Both the position numbers and the translations under genes were made by a program. From contig NZ_AP023366.1 of the NCBI RefSeq assembly GCF_015097055.1, forward strand, positions 310,001 through 374,000: a stretch of DNA of 64,000 bases. Direction: 5' to 3'. Source of the stretch: Effusibacillus dendaii (GTDB lineage Bacteria; Bacillota; Bacilli; Tumebacillales; Effusibacillaceae). Positions 26,321-35,727 of the stretch are shown here, piece by piece (the first letter of the stretch is position 1; every line of letters starts with the position of its first letter). Under the pieces are notes generated by a model, which saw only the letters and a list, made by a program, of their open reading frames with translations, was not told the DNA's origin and did not search any database.

Positions 26321-26896
26321 ATGTTTTATATATTTGCACGTGCAGTATTGCGGATCTTTTATCGGATTTTTTATCCGTTGCAGCTTCGGGGAAGCGAGCA
26401 TGTACCGAATGAAGGGCCTGTTCTGCTCTGTTCCAACCATATCAGTCTGCTGGATCCGCCCGCTATCGGTATTTATTTGAAACGGAAGGTGTCCTTCTTT
26501 GCCAAGGAGGAATTGTTTAAAGTTCCTTTGCTGGGGGCTGCCATTCGCCGTCTGGGGGCCATTCCGGTGAAGCGGGGGGCAGCCGATCGAAAGGCGCTAA
26601 GCGCTACGTTACAGGTACTTGAAAAAGGCGGGGTCGTAGGCATTTTTCCAGAAGGAACGCGTGCCAAATCAGGTCAAGTAGAAGCTGGAAAAAAGGGAGC
26701 GGCGTTTTTCGCTTTGCGCAGCCAAGCGACCGTAATCCCGGTAGGAATTCGTGGACCTTACAAACTCTTCAGGAAGACGACCATTACGTACGGTCCACCG
26801 ATTGAACTCAGTTCCTACAGAAACGGCAAATCCGCTGCTGCCGTAACGGATGAAATCAGCGATCTGATAATGGAGCACATTCGCAGATTGGTTTAA
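26321..26896 (+). CDS. plsC: 1-acyl-sn-glycerol-3-phosphate acyltransferase
   Basis: A 191-residue membrane-associated acyltransferase making phosphatidic acid from lysophosphatidic acid. The catalytic box NHISLLD (His40/Asp45) and the substrate box FPEGTR (109-114) are intact. AAGGAG precedes the start. The spacing of 1 bp after cmk indicates co-transcription. plsY, which makes the lysophosphatidic acid substrate, and gpsA lie 8 kb downstream. Confidence 0.92.
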   Translation: MFYIFARAVLRIFYRIFYPLQLRGSEHVPNEGPVLLCSNHISLLDPPAIGIYLKRKVSFFAKEELFKVPLLGAAIRRLGAIPVKRGAADRKALSATLQVLEKGGVVGIFPEGTRAKSGQVEAGKKGAAFFALRSQATVIPVGIRGPYKLFRKTTITYGPPIELSSYRNGKSAAAVTDEISDLIMEHIRRLV

Positions 26897-26991
26897 CTAG
26901 GCATCAAACCAGCAAGCATTTTACATACTACCAGTAGTTACCCATGGTACGACGGTCTGAATGGGAACCAAGATGAGGAGGTTGTTGATTC

Positions 26992-28161
26992 ATGATTGAA
27001 GAAATGAAAGAAGCGAATGTAATTACACTTAATAAAGGGGACATCGTCAAAGGACGAATTACAAAGCTCGAGGACGGTCAGGCGTTGGTCGATGTCGGCT
27101 ATAAATATGACGGCGTGATCCCGATTGGCGAGCTATCCTCCTTGCGTCTGGAAAATGTGGCAGATGCCGTTTCCGTGGGCGATGAATTGGAATTGAAGGT
27201 CCTTCGCATCAACGATGAAGAAGGCAAACTGGTTTTGTCCAAAAAAGCGGTGGATGCTTCAAAGGCTTGGGATCAATTGGAACAGCGTTTTGCAAACGGA
27301 GAATCGTTTGAAGTGAAAGTGGCTGACGTAGTTAAGGGCGGCCTGGTGGTTGATGTAGGCGTACGCGGCTTTATTCCGGCTTCTCTTGTCGAACGTCATT
27401 TTGTAGAGGATTTCAGTGATTATAAAGGCAAAACGTTGCGTGTCAAAGTTACGGAACTGGACCGTTCCGCAAATAAAGTGATTCTTTCCCACCGAGCGGT
27501 ACTGGATGAGGAGTTTGAACAGACCAAACATCAATTTCTGAACACGATTCAAGCAGGGGAAATACGCGAGGGAACTGTCCGGCGGTTGACCAATTTTGGC
27601 GCGTTTGTCAATTTGGGCGGTGATGTGGACGGGTTGGTTCACATTTCAGAAATGGCCTGGCATCGGGTGGATTCTCCAGCGGATGTTGTGAAAGAAGGAG
27701 ATGTTGTCAAAGTGAAAGTCTTGAAAGTGGATCCGGAACAAGGGCGGATTTCACTCTCGATTAAAGAGGCGCAAGACGGTCCGTGGGCAGGAGTCAACGA
27801 AAAGTATCACACGGGAGATATCGTGACGGGAACCGTTAAACGATTGGTGCCGTTTGGCGCTTTTGTGGAACTGCAACCGGGCGTGGAAGGGTTGGTTCAT
27901 ATTTCTCAGATTGCCAACCGTCATATTGGAACTCCGCAAGAAGTGCTGGAAATCGGGCAGGAAGTAAAAGCAAAAGTGCTTGATGTGAATGAATCGGAAA
28001 AAAGGATTTCTCTTTCTATTCGGGAAGCAGAGGGAGACAATCGACGAAAAGAAGTGGAAAAGTATGTGGAGAAGCAGCAAACGAATCAGGCAACAGGGAC
28101 TGGCGTCACACTGGGCGATATGTTTGGCGACCTCTTCAAGAACAATGGAGAGTGGCGGTAA
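26992..28161 (+). CDS. S1-domain RNA-binding protein (ribosomal protein S1 homologue)
   Basis: A 389-residue protein with four S1 OB-fold repeats at about 16-86, 103-170, 188-258 and 273-343. The last two are the most canonical (FGAFVNLGGDVDGLVHISEM and FGAFVELQPGVEGLVHISQI). It corresponds to B. subtilis YpfD. Low-GC Gram-positive S1 homologues are shorter than E. coli S1 and not essential for general initiation. GAGGAGG precedes the ATG. The stop overlaps a candidate start of fni. Confidence 0.92.
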   Translation: MIEEMKEANVITLNKGDIVKGRITKLEDGQALVDVGYKYDGVIPIGELSSLRLENVADAVSVGDELELKVLRINDEEGKLVLSKKAVDASKAWDQLEQRFANGESFEVKVADVVKGGLVVDVGVRGFIPASLVERHFVEDFSDYKGKTLRVKVTELDRSANKVILSHRAVLDEEFEQTKHQFLNTIQAGEIREGTVRRLTNFGAFVNLGGDVDGLVHISEMAWHRVDSPADVVKEGDVVKVKVLKVDPEQGRISLSIKEAQDGPWAGVNEKYHTGDIVTGTVKRLVPFGAFVELQPGVEGLVHISQIANRHIGTPQEVLEIGQEVKAKVLDVNESEKRISLSIREAEGDNRRKEVEKYVEKQQTNQATGTGVTLGDMFGDLFKNNGEWR

Positions 28162-28163
28162 CT

Positions 28164-29228
28164 GTGGCAAGAGAACAGCGTAAACTGGATCATGTCCGGT
28201 TGGCCTTAACAGGGGAACCGGTTGAAATATCCGATTTTGACGATATCCAGATTGTTCACCGTTCCTTTCCGGAAACAAAACTGCAGGATTGTCGAATCGA
28301 TTCGAGCATCGGCGGGCTGCCTTTCAGTTCGCCGATTTTTATTAATGCGATGACAGGCGGGGCGGATGCCACGAAGCGGATTAACCGGGCGTTGGCGGAA
28401 GTGGCAAGAGAAACAGGTGTCGGGCTTGCCGTCGGATCACAAAGTGCAGGATTACAGGATCCCGACTTGGAGGATACGTATCGGATTGTCCGTCAGACGA
28501 ACCCAAATGGAATTATAATCGCCAACCTTTCAGCCGCCTCTCCACCAGAACAGGTAAAACGGGCGGTGGACATGATTGAAGCCGATTTGCTGCAGCTTCA
28601 TATCAATGTCCCGCAAGAAATGATCATGCCGGAGGGTGACCGTGATTTTACAGGCATATTGGCAAATGTGGAAAAAGTCACGGCCGAGTTGAACGTCCCT
28701 GTGATCGTGAAGGAAGTAGGATTTGGCATGTGCCGGGAGACTTACAGACAATTGATCGATCGTGGCGTATCTATTGTTGATGTAGGAGGAAGCGGCGGCA
28801 CCAATTTTATCTCGATTGAAAACCGCAGGCGGAAACGGCAGGAGTTTGATTTTCTCTCCGGTTGGGGGCAGTCGACAGCCGTATCTCTCTTGGAAGCCAC
28901 CTTATGTCATGAACTCGAGTTTGTGGCGTCCGGCGGAATCCGCCATTCGCTTGATATGATCAAGTGTATGATTCTGGGGGCAAGAGCGGTTGGGGTGGCT
29001 GGCCCGATTCTCCGTCTGCTGGAGAAGGAGGGAGTTTCCGGAGTGGTCGATGCCATTCAGAACTGGCATGAGCAAATCCGCACCCTGATGACCATTTTGG
29101 GAACGCCGTCGATTGACAGTTTGCGTGAGGTGCCTGTGGTAGTAACAGGTAGAACGAAAGACTGGTGTGAGGTACGCCAGATTGACATCCGGTCGTTGGC
29201 TTATGGGAAGCGGTCGTTAGCGAAATAG
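28164..29228 (+). CDS. fni: Type 2 isopentenyl-diphosphate delta-isomerase
   Basis: An FMN- and NADPH-dependent isomerase converting IPP to DMAPP, 354 residues from GTG 28164. An in-frame GTG at 28152 overlaps the previous gene; neither has a good Shine-Dalgarno site, so the start is uncertain. Family motifs are NAMTGGAD, GLAVGSQSAGLQDPD, VDVGGSGGTNF and ASGGIRHSLD. It occupies the same place as B. subtilis fni (ypgA). It supplies the isoprenoid precursors later used by hepS-hepT. A terminator hairpin follows directly. Confidence 0.92.
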   Translation: MAREQRKLDHVRLALTGEPVEISDFDDIQIVHRSFPETKLQDCRIDSSIGGLPFSSPIFINAMTGGADATKRINRALAEVARETGVGLAVGSQSAGLQDPDLEDTYRIVRQTNPNGIIIANLSAASPPEQVKRAVDMIEADLLQLHINVPQEMIMPEGDRDFTGILANVEKVTAELNVPVIVKEVGFGMCRETYRQLIDRGVSIVDVGGSGGTNFISIENRRRKRQEFDFLSGWGQSTAVSLLEATLCHELEFVASGGIRHSLDMIKCMILGARAVGVAGPILRLLEKEGVSGVVDAIQNWHEQIRTLMTILGTPSIDSLREVPVVVTGRTKDWCEVRQIDIRSLAYGKRSLAK

Positions 29229-29243
29229 CGCGAAATGGGTATG

Positions 29244-29290
29244 AACTCTCTCCTATCAGGAAACCATGTTTTCCTAGGAGGGAGTTTTTT
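29244..29290 (+). terminator. Terminator hairpin containing the yphA ribosome-binding site
   Basis: AACTCTCTCCTA (29244-29255) pairs with TAGGAGGGAGTT (29275-29286), with an inner AGGAAA/TTTTCCT stem, followed by Ts up to 29290. The yphA ATG is the very next base, and its Shine-Dalgarno AGGAGGGAG is inside the 3' arm. It therefore looks both like the fni terminator and like a structure hiding the yphA ribosome-binding site. Confidence 0.8.
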
Positions 29291-29923
29291 ATGCGGCCGG
29301 ATGTATTTGCATTGATCACGTTCTGGGTAGCAGCCGTTATGTTTGCAACCGGTTGGGGCAACCGTTATGTAGAAAGCAGTGGATTAAAGAACGGACAATT
29401 TGCAGCGGTTTTGCTTTTGATTGGGACAGCGGGCGATTTTAATTTAGAAAAAGCGAATCTGGTGTTCAATCTGGGAGCGGTGATTGTGGGGGCGCTGATC
29501 GGAATTTTTTTTGGCTCTATCCGCAGTTGGAAACAGCAGATTCAATTTTTGTTGGCGATAGTCACCGTTGCCGCCGTAGATTTAGTGTTTATGGTATTGG
29601 TTCCGCAAGATCCCGCGTTTTACCTGTTTGACGAACAGGTTGTGTACCCGCTGGCGGCCGTTATGTCCGCATACTTGTTTTCACGAAAACCTCTGTTTTG
29701 CATGAATGCCGCATTGTTCGGGATTCTTATGGCAGGCGTGATTCAACATAACCGGTTCCAGACCGAAACGGGAACCTTTCTATTCGGGGATTCGGATATT
29801 ATGGAACTGCTGGCCTCTACAATGATCATCTCGTTTGTAACGGATCAGCTTGTCCATATGGTCAACCTGTTGTTTTACCGATTGTGGCGTCGGCATGAAA
29901 CAGCGGAAGGGGATCCGACATGA
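29291..29923 (+). CDS. YphA family membrane protein
   Basis: A 210-residue polytopic membrane protein with about six hydrophobic segments, at the position of B. subtilis yphA. Function is unknown. The ATG follows a T-run, with AGGAGGGAG buried in a hairpin. It overlaps the next gene by ATGA, so the two membrane proteins are probably made together. In B. subtilis the downstream neighbour yphB (seaA) has been linked to sporulation, which suggests a similar setting here. Confidence 0.75.
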   Translation: MRPDVFALITFWVAAVMFATGWGNRYVESSGLKNGQFAAVLLLIGTAGDFNLEKANLVFNLGAVIVGALIGIFFGSIRSWKQQIQFLLAIVTVAAVDLVFMVLVPQDPAFYLFDEQVVYPLAAVMSAYLFSRKPLFCMNAALFGILMAGVIQHNRFQTETGTFLFGDSDIMELLASTMIISFVTDQLVHMVNLLFYRLWRRHETAEGDPT

Positions 29924-30807
29924 GTGTCTATACCAAAATGATACTGGTCGGTGCCATTATCGGGGTGATAACCCGACTCTACATGCTGCGGACAGACCAT
30001 CGGCAATATCCCACTTATCCGCACGGGCGTGTCATCCATATCGCACTGGGATTTATAGCGGCCAGCTTGGGGGCGGTAGCAGTACCGGCCCTTTTTGATC
30101 ACAACTATACGGCAGTTACGTTTCTGACATTAGCTGCCCAACAGTTTCGCGACGTGCGGAATATGGAACGGCAGATGCTCCTGAATGTCGATCAGAATGA
30201 ACTGGTGCCAAGAGGGATCACGTATATTGAAGGAATTGCGATGGTGTTTGAAAGCCGCAACTATTTGGTCATTGCGACCGCTTTTCTGTCTTCACTGGCC
30301 ACCTATTTTTTTCACTGGTATGGGGGAGCGGCGGTCGGGCTGATTGCACTTGCGCTTTTTGCGCGTTTCATGTCAGGTGATGTAGTGGGGGATATTGCAT
30401 TCCTGCATGCAGGGGATTTGCGGTTTGACGGTCCGAATCTGTATGTCGACGACATTCATATTATGAACATCGGTTTAAAAGATTCACAAGAGCATATTTT
30501 GCAGAAGGGGATTGGCATCGTCCTGATTCCGAAAAACGCCAACGCGCGAACCACATTAGCCCATCTGGGGCAGCGGCAAGCGATCATTCATGAAGTTTCC
30601 ACCATATTGGGCGTCTATCGGGACAGTGGGACACCATCGTTTGCACCCCTGTCAAAACTGGACCTCGATTCTGGAAAATTGGCTTTCTTTCTGCTGCCGC
30701 TGGAAAGGGATTTGGAGGCGGCGAAAGGGGTAATTCTCCGTTCTCCTGTATTGGAAAATTCGATTCGCAAGCCGCTCCAATCAAAAGCGATGCAGCGTTT
30801 GAGGTGA
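29920..30807 (+). CDS. YIEGIA domain membrane protein (YphB/SeaA type)
   Basis: A 295-residue membrane protein carrying the family-naming motif YIEGIA at 102-107 (GITYIEGIAMVFESRNYL). Hydrophobic segments are at about 5-20, 40-60 and 112-145, and the C-terminal half is soluble. It corresponds in position to B. subtilis yphB/seaA, a spore-associated gene of unclear mechanism. The 4-bp overlap with yphA and the small gene 6 bp downstream make a three-gene unit. Confidence 0.8.
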   Translation: MSVYTKMILVGAIIGVITRLYMLRTDHRQYPTYPHGRVIHIALGFIAASLGAVAVPALFDHNYTAVTFLTLAAQQFRDVRNMERQMLLNVDQNELVPRGITYIEGIAMVFESRNYLVIATAFLSSLATYFFHWYGGAAVGLIALALFARFMSGDVVGDIAFLHAGDLRFDGPNLYVDDIHIMNIGLKDSQEHILQKGIGIVLIPKNANARTTLAHLGQRQAIIHEVSTILGVYRDSGTPSFAPLSKLDLDSGKLAFFLLPLERDLEAAKGVILRSPVLENSIRKPLQSKAMQRLR

Positions 30808-30813
30808 ATCTTA

Positions 30814-31005
30814 ATGGGAACGACCATTGAAAATCTGATTCTGGCTGTCATTACAACTTCACGCGATAAAGTGGGCGGCGGCAGTCCGATTTTTTATGCG
30901 GTGGACGAACAAGAACTGCAATCGCTTTCCTTTACGCTGGAAAAAATTTTGGACGGGATCGCGCATGAGGTGAACCCGAATCTATTTATTATTGTCCGGC
31001 ATTGA
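30814..31005 (+). CDS. Small protein of the YIEGIA locus (capping complex subunit type)
   Basis: A 63-residue soluble protein, MGTTIENLILAVITTSRD..., next to the YIEGIA gene. GAGGTGA precedes the ATG. As I recall, databases name such small neighbours 'capping complex subunit for YIEGIA'; I rely on position and size for this call. The frame is compact and ends with LFIIVRH. Function is unproven. Confidence 0.7.
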   Translation: MGTTIENLILAVITTSRDKVGGGSPIFYAVDEQELQSLSFTLEKILDGIAHEVNPNLFIIVRH

Positions 31006-31036
31006 TTCAATAAAAGTGTCAGATTTGAATGTTTAG

Positions 31037-31066
31037 TTGACGGAAAGGGCTGTTTTATAGGATAAT
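31037..31066 (+). promoter_or_regulatory. SigA-type promoter of the DUF512 gene
   Basis: TTGACG (31037-31042) and GATAAT (31061-31066) with an 18-nt spacer; a small GTGG-TTAAG-CCAC hairpin lies in the leader. Confidence 0.65.
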
Positions 31067-31114
31067 ATTTGATTGAGTGGTTAAGCCACCCCTATGAAAT
31101 GAGGTGAATTCCGG

Positions 31115-32488
31115 ATGCCAAAAATCCAGTCCGTAAGACCCGGTTCCTTGGCGGAAGAATTGGAACTGGAGCCTGGGGATGAAATCAAGTCGATTAACGG
31201 GCAGCCGATTAAAGATATTATAGATTATCAATTTGCCGTCACGGATGAGGCCATTGAGCTGGAAGTGATTAAGTCAAACGGCGAAGAATGGCTGGTTGAC
31301 GTGGAAAAAGAATATGATGAAACGCTCGGCGTTGAATGGGAGCATCCGACGGTTGACCGAATCAAACTTTGCCATAACAAATGCGTGTTCTGTTTCGTCG
31401 ATCAAATTCCGGGCAATATGAGGCAGACGCTCAATATGCGGGATGACGACTACCGTCTGTCTTTCTTGCATGGAAATTTTGTAACTCTGACAAACTTAAA
31501 ACAGGCCGATTTGGAACGGATTGCTAGGTTAAAGATGTCACCGCTTAACATTTCGGTTCATACAACCAATCCGGAACTGCGGAATTTTATGGTGGGACAC
31601 AAGAAAGCGGGCGAAATCCTCAACCAAATCGCCTATTTGGCGGAACACGAAATTGAAATGAATACCCAGATTGTACTCTGTCCCGGCCTCAACGATGGAG
31701 AAGAATTGGATCGCACAATTCGGGAATTGGCGGTGAATTGGCCAGCTGTACGCACCTTGTCCGTTGTTCCGGTGGGGCTCACCAAGCATCGCAAGGGATT
31801 GTACGACTTGCGCACCGTAACGCCGGAAGAGGCCAATCGGGTGATCGACCAGGTGGAAGCTTGGCAGGAAACGTTTTTGCGGCAAAAAGGGGCTGCTTTC
31901 GTACATGCAGCAGACGAATTTTATGTGATGGCGGAGCGGGAGGTGCCGCCTGCCGACCGTTATGATGAGTTTGCCCAAACGGAAAACGGGGTCGGACTGA
32001 TCCGCAATTTCCTGGATGAATTGGAGGATCTAAAAGGACAGATCCCTGCCGCGATTGATCAGAAACGGCATGTGGCGGTCGTCACCGGCACATCACCTGC
32101 CAATACGATCCGGCGCGGAATCGCATTGTTGAAAGATGTGGCGAACCTGACGGTTGATCTCCATGTAATCCGCAATGAATTTTACGGACCTATGGTGACG
32201 GTGACCGGACTTACCACCGGCTCTGATATTGTCAACCAGTTAAAAAATGCCCGCCGCGCAGATGTGCTGATCATTCCGGATATTATGCTGAAAGATGATG
32301 CCGATGTGTTTCTCGACGACTATACGGTAGAGCGTGTCTCGAATGAACTGGGTATGCCGGTTCTTATCATGCCAGCCAATGCGACAGGCCTGATTAAAGG
32401 CGCGTTGGGCATGACAGAGAATCTGCCGCCGCGCAGACGGTATGAGAGCACACTGACAAACGGCGGCATGTTTGGCTGTGCAGTCTGA
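31115..32488 (+). CDS. DUF512 protein with PDZ and radical-SAM-like domains
   Basis: A 457-residue protein of a conserved Firmicutes family sometimes called NifB/MoaA-related Fe-S oxidoreductase. An N-terminal PDZ-like domain (1 to about 65, PGSLAEELELEPGDEI) is followed by a C-x3-C-x2-C cluster motif (Cys86, Cys90, Cys93) typical of radical SAM enzymes, then the C-terminal DUF512 region. GAGGTGA precedes the ATG. The family usually lies next to der, as here, but its reaction is unknown. It has its own promoter and terminator. Confidence 0.88.
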   Translation: MPKIQSVRPGSLAEELELEPGDEIKSINGQPIKDIIDYQFAVTDEAIELEVIKSNGEEWLVDVEKEYDETLGVEWEHPTVDRIKLCHNKCVFCFVDQIPGNMRQTLNMRDDDYRLSFLHGNFVTLTNLKQADLERIARLKMSPLNISVHTTNPELRNFMVGHKKAGEILNQIAYLAEHEIEMNTQIVLCPGLNDGEELDRTIRELAVNWPAVRTLSVVPVGLTKHRKGLYDLRTVTPEEANRVIDQVEAWQETFLRQKGAAFVHAADEFYVMAEREVPPADRYDEFAQTENGVGLIRNFLDELEDLKGQIPAAIDQKRHVAVVTGTSPANTIRRGIALLKDVANLTVDLHVIRNEFYGPMVTVTGLTTGSDIVNQLKNARRADVLIIPDIMLKDDADVFLDDYTVERVSNELGMPVLIMPANATGLIKGALGMTENLPPRRRYESTLTNGGMFGCAV

Positions 32489-32509
32489 TCCCACGGTCGA
32501 TTGTTCGGC

Positions 32510-32538
32510 AAATCAGAAAGTTTTACTTTCTGATTTTA
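32510..32538 (+). terminator. Terminator after the DUF512 gene
   Basis: AAATCAGAAAG and CTTTCTGATTT form an 11-bp perfect stem around TTTTA, ending in Ts. Confidence 0.8.
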
Positions 32539-32554
32539 CATACTGGCAACCAAA

Positions 32555-32600
32555 GGCTTTCGCTGTGTCTCAGGACTGGGCGAAAGCCAAGTTTTCTTTA
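32555..32600 (-). repeat. Hairpin sharing the end of the dispersed repeat
   Basis: GGCTTTCGC (32555-32563) and GCGAAAGCC (32580-32588) pair, followed by AAGTTTTCTTTA. Read on the minus strand it starts AAAGAAAACTTGGCTTTCGC, nearly the same opening as the repeat copies at 2240 and 59966. The distal GTCGAC half is missing, so it is a partial or independent relative. It lies 20 bp before der. Confidence 0.4.
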
Positions 32601-32620
32601 CGAAAGGTAGGTTTCATTTT

Positions 32621-33937
32621 ATGCCAAAACCGGTTGTGGCGATTGTAGGTCGACCGAATGTTGGAAAGTCAACCCTTTTTAACCGATTGGCAGGAGAACG
32701 TATCGCGATTGTGGAAGATAAACCGGGAATCACTCGCGACCGCATCTACTCCAATTCTGAATGGTTGAATCGCAGCTTTCATATTATTGATACGGGCGGT
32801 ATTGAAGTTGGCAGTGATGATGAGATTTTGCTGCGGATTCGGGAGCAGGCTGAATTGGCGATGCAGGAAGCGAATGTGATTATTTTTTTGGTGGATGGGG
32901 AAGCGGGATTGACCTCCACCGACCAGGAAGTGGCGGAAATTCTTTTTAAATCCCGCAAACCGGTTGTGTTGGCGGTCAACAAGTTGGACAATCCGGAGCG
33001 TTTGAACAACCGCTTTGACTTTTACGAATTGGGTCTTGGCGATCCGGTTGCCATTTCAGCCGGCCACGGGATCGGGATCGGGGATCTGCTGGAAGAAGTG
33101 GTAAAACATTTTCCGCCGGAAGAGGAAGAGGAGTACAGTCCCGAGACAGTCAAATTCGCTTTGATTGGCCGTCCCAACGTGGGGAAATCATCACTTGTCA
33201 ATGCTATATTAGGGGAAGAGCGCGTATTGGTTTCGGAGGTGGCCGGTACCACGCGGGATGCGATTGACACGCCGTTTCAGCGGGAAGGTCAGGATTTTGT
33301 GATTATTGATACGGCAGGCATGAGAAAGCGTGGAAAAGTTTACGAAACCACCGAAAAATACTCGGTATTGCGCGCGCTGCGAGCCATCGAACGATCCGAT
33401 GTGGCCGTGTTGGTGATTAACGGGGAAGAAGGAATCATCGAACAGGATAAACGGATTGCCGGGTATGCTCTGGAAGAAGGAAAAGCGATGTTGATTGTCG
33501 TCAACAAGTGGGATCTTGTGGAGAAGGACGATAAAACCGCGCATCGTTTCGAGCAGCAGATACGCAAAGAGTTTCCTTTTATGGCTTGGGCCCCTGTTTT
33601 GTTTGTTTCGGCCCAAACCAAGCAGCGAGTACCCAGAATTATCGAACTGGTTTTAAAAGTGGCGGAAAATCATGCCATGCGGATTTCGACCTCAACGGTC
33701 AATTCGGTGATTGAAGATGCGGTTATGATGACGCCGCCGCCTACTGACAAAGGCCGCAAGCTGCGCATCAACTATGCCACACAGGTGGCTGTAAAACCGC
33801 CGTCCTTTGCTATTTTTGTAAATGATCCCGAACTGATGCATTTTTCTTATGAACGATTCCTGGAAAACCGGATTCGAGATGCATTCGGGTTTGAGGGCAC
33901 GCCCATCCGGTTGTTTATCCGTAAAAAATCGCAATAA
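32621..33937 (+). CDS. der: Ribosome-assembly GTPase Der (EngA)
   Basis: A 438-residue GTPase needed for 50S subunit assembly. It has two tandem Era-like G domains, with P-loops GRPNVGKST at 10-18 and GRPNVGKSS at 183-191, switch DTGG/DTAG motifs and NKLD/NKWD base-recognition motifs. A C-terminal KH-like domain covers about 355-438. AAAGG lies before the ATG. Length and plan match Bacilli Der. Confidence 0.96.
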   Translation: MPKPVVAIVGRPNVGKSTLFNRLAGERIAIVEDKPGITRDRIYSNSEWLNRSFHIIDTGGIEVGSDDEILLRIREQAELAMQEANVIIFLVDGEAGLTSTDQEVAEILFKSRKPVVLAVNKLDNPERLNNRFDFYELGLGDPVAISAGHGIGIGDLLEEVVKHFPPEEEEEYSPETVKFALIGRPNVGKSSLVNAILGEERVLVSEVAGTTRDAIDTPFQREGQDFVIIDTAGMRKRGKVYETTEKYSVLRALRAIERSDVAVLVINGEEGIIEQDKRIAGYALEEGKAMLIVVNKWDLVEKDDKTAHRFEQQIRKEFPFMAWAPVLFVSAQTKQRVPRIIELVLKVAENHAMRISTSTVNSVIEDAVMMTPPPTDKGRKLRINYATQVAVKPPSFAIFVNDPELMHFSYERFLENRIRDAFGFEGTPIRLFIRKKSQ

Positions 33938-33993
33938 CACGGGTGTAAGACAAAGTATGTGAGGAGCAGGAGAAATCGGGTGCGGAGGAGATT

Positions 33994-34587
33994 TTGTTGC
34001 TGTACTTTTTAGCGATTTTATTGGGTTACCTTCTCGGATCGATTTCATTCAGCTATCTGATCGGACGTATTACGATGAACATCGATATCCGGGAACACGG
34101 CTCGGGGAATGCGGGTGCGACCAATACGCTCCGTGTATTAGGGAAAAAAGCAGCAATCTTTGTACTGTTGGGGGATGTGCTGAAAGGAGTGGTCGCTGTC
34201 TGGATCGGTTATCTGTTGACTCATTCGGAAGAGGGTCTGGCATTGGCAGGTTTGGCTTCCATTGTGGGTCATAACTGGCCGGTTTATTTCGGTTTTCGCG
34301 GCGGAAAAGGAGTGGCCACTACAATTGGCGTAATGATTTCCATTGTGCCCACGGCTTCCTTGTATGCAGGAATTGTCGCCATTTTGATTTTGCTGATTAC
34401 ACGCATGGTATCCGTTTTTTCATTGTTGTTCCAAACCATTCTGCCTATTGCCATCTGGTTGTCTGGCGCCCCGAGCGTTTATTTTTGGAGCTCAATCGTA
34501 ACGGCTGTCTTGTCATACTGGCGGCACCGCTCCAACATTGTCCGCATTTTGGAGGGCAAGGAGAGCCGGATTGGAAAATCAAAATGA
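33994..34587 (+). CDS. plsY: Glycerol-3-phosphate acyltransferase PlsY
   Basis: A 197-residue integral membrane enzyme that transfers acyl groups from acyl-phosphate to glycerol-3-phosphate. Recognisable motifs are GSISFSYLIGR, HGSGNAGATNTLR and FRGGKGVATT. The start is TTG 33994, preceded by GGAGGAG. It is followed, with a short gap, by gpsA, which makes its glycerol-3-phosphate substrate; B. subtilis lacks plsY at this place. Confidence 0.93.
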   Translation: MLLYFLAILLGYLLGSISFSYLIGRITMNIDIREHGSGNAGATNTLRVLGKKAAIFVLLGDVLKGVVAVWIGYLLTHSEEGLALAGLASIVGHNWPVYFGFRGGKGVATTIGVMISIVPTASLYAGIVAILILLITRMVSVFSLLFQTILPIAIWLSGAPSVYFWSSIVTAVLSYWRHRSNIVRILEGKESRIGKSK

Positions 34588-34603
34588 ACCGACGGAGGTT
34601 GTT

Positions 34604-35644
34604 ATGGATCGTTCGGTAGCAGTTATAGGGGCTGGCAGTTGGGGCACCGCACTGGCAATGGTTTTGGCTGACAACGGATGTAAGGTATCGTTATGGGCAA
34701 GAAGACAGGAAGTGGTCGATGAAATTTTATCAGAGCACACCAATTCCAGGTATTTACCGGGTGTTAAACTGCCCGATTCGATTGTTGCGTCGACCGATTT
34801 GGAATTTGTGTTAGAGGGAACGAACCAAGTGCTGGTGGTGACCCCATCTCTAGCGTTTCGTGAAACGATCAAACAAATGTCGCCTTTTATCAAACCGGGA
34901 ATCAAACTCCTCCATGCGACAAAAGGGTTTGACAGCCAGAATCTGGAACGTTTGAGCCAAGTGATCGAGCAGGAAATTCCGCAGCTGCATCCTTTCGATA
35001 TGGCGGTGCTGTCAGGCCCCAGCCATGCGGAGGAAGTATCTCGCCGTTCCCCCACAACGGTCGTAGTGGCGAGCGAGAAGCAGGCGACGGCAGAATTGTT
35101 TCAGGATCTGTTGATGAACGCCTATTTTCGCGTTTATACCAATCCGGATGTAATCGGTACCGAATTGGGAGGGGCTTTAAAAAATATTATCGCGCTTGGT
35201 GTCGGGTTTTCAGATGGATTGGAATTTGGCGATAACGCGAGAGCAGCCTTGATTACACGGGGACTGACGGAAATTTCGAGACTTGGAGTCAGCATGGGGG
35301 CGGCGCAAATGACATTTGCCGGTCTGGCAGGAGTCGGGGATTTGATCGTCACCTGTACGTCGAAACACAGCCGCAATTGGCGAACCGGCTTTCAATTGGC
35401 GCAGGGAAAGAAGCTGGAAGAGGCGCTGGCCTCTATGAATATGGTGGTGGAAGGTGTCAATGCTACAAAAGCGGCCTACCAACTTGCGGAAAGACATCAG
35501 GTCGTCATGCCGATCACATTTGCCATTTACAGCGTCTTGTTTGAAGGGAAACGCATCCGGCAGGCAGTAGAAGAATTGATGGGGCGAGGCAAAACCCACG
35601 AAATTGAGGAAGTTGCCCGTTTGTCAATGAAATGGAAATCATAG
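34604..35644 (+). CDS. gpsA: Glycerol-3-phosphate dehydrogenase [NAD(P)+]
   Basis: A 346-residue enzyme reducing dihydroxyacetone phosphate to sn-glycerol-3-phosphate for phospholipids. The Rossmann motif IGAGSWGTALA is at about 8-18; GPSHAEEV, the catalytic-lysine region ELGGALKNIIALG and FAGLAGVGDL are present. GGAGG precedes the ATG at 34604, 16 bp after plsY. The plsY-gpsA pair supplies and uses the same intermediate. Confidence 0.95.
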   Translation: MDRSVAVIGAGSWGTALAMVLADNGCKVSLWARRQEVVDEILSEHTNSRYLPGVKLPDSIVASTDLEFVLEGTNQVLVVTPSLAFRETIKQMSPFIKPGIKLLHATKGFDSQNLERLSQVIEQEIPQLHPFDMAVLSGPSHAEEVSRRSPTTVVVASEKQATAELFQDLLMNAYFRVYTNPDVIGTELGGALKNIIALGVGFSDGLEFGDNARAALITRGLTEISRLGVSMGAAQMTFAGLAGVGDLIVTCTSKHSRNWRTGFQLAQGKKLEEALASMNMVVEGVNATKAAYQLAERHQVVMPITFAIYSVLFEGKRIRQAVEELMGRGKTHEIEEVARLSMKWKS

Positions 35645-35727
35645 CGCCGTATGGTTTTTTTTGCTACAATACTTGCTGACTCATAGTTATTACCGAAATG
35701 AATCGAAACAAAAGGGAGGAAACGAAA

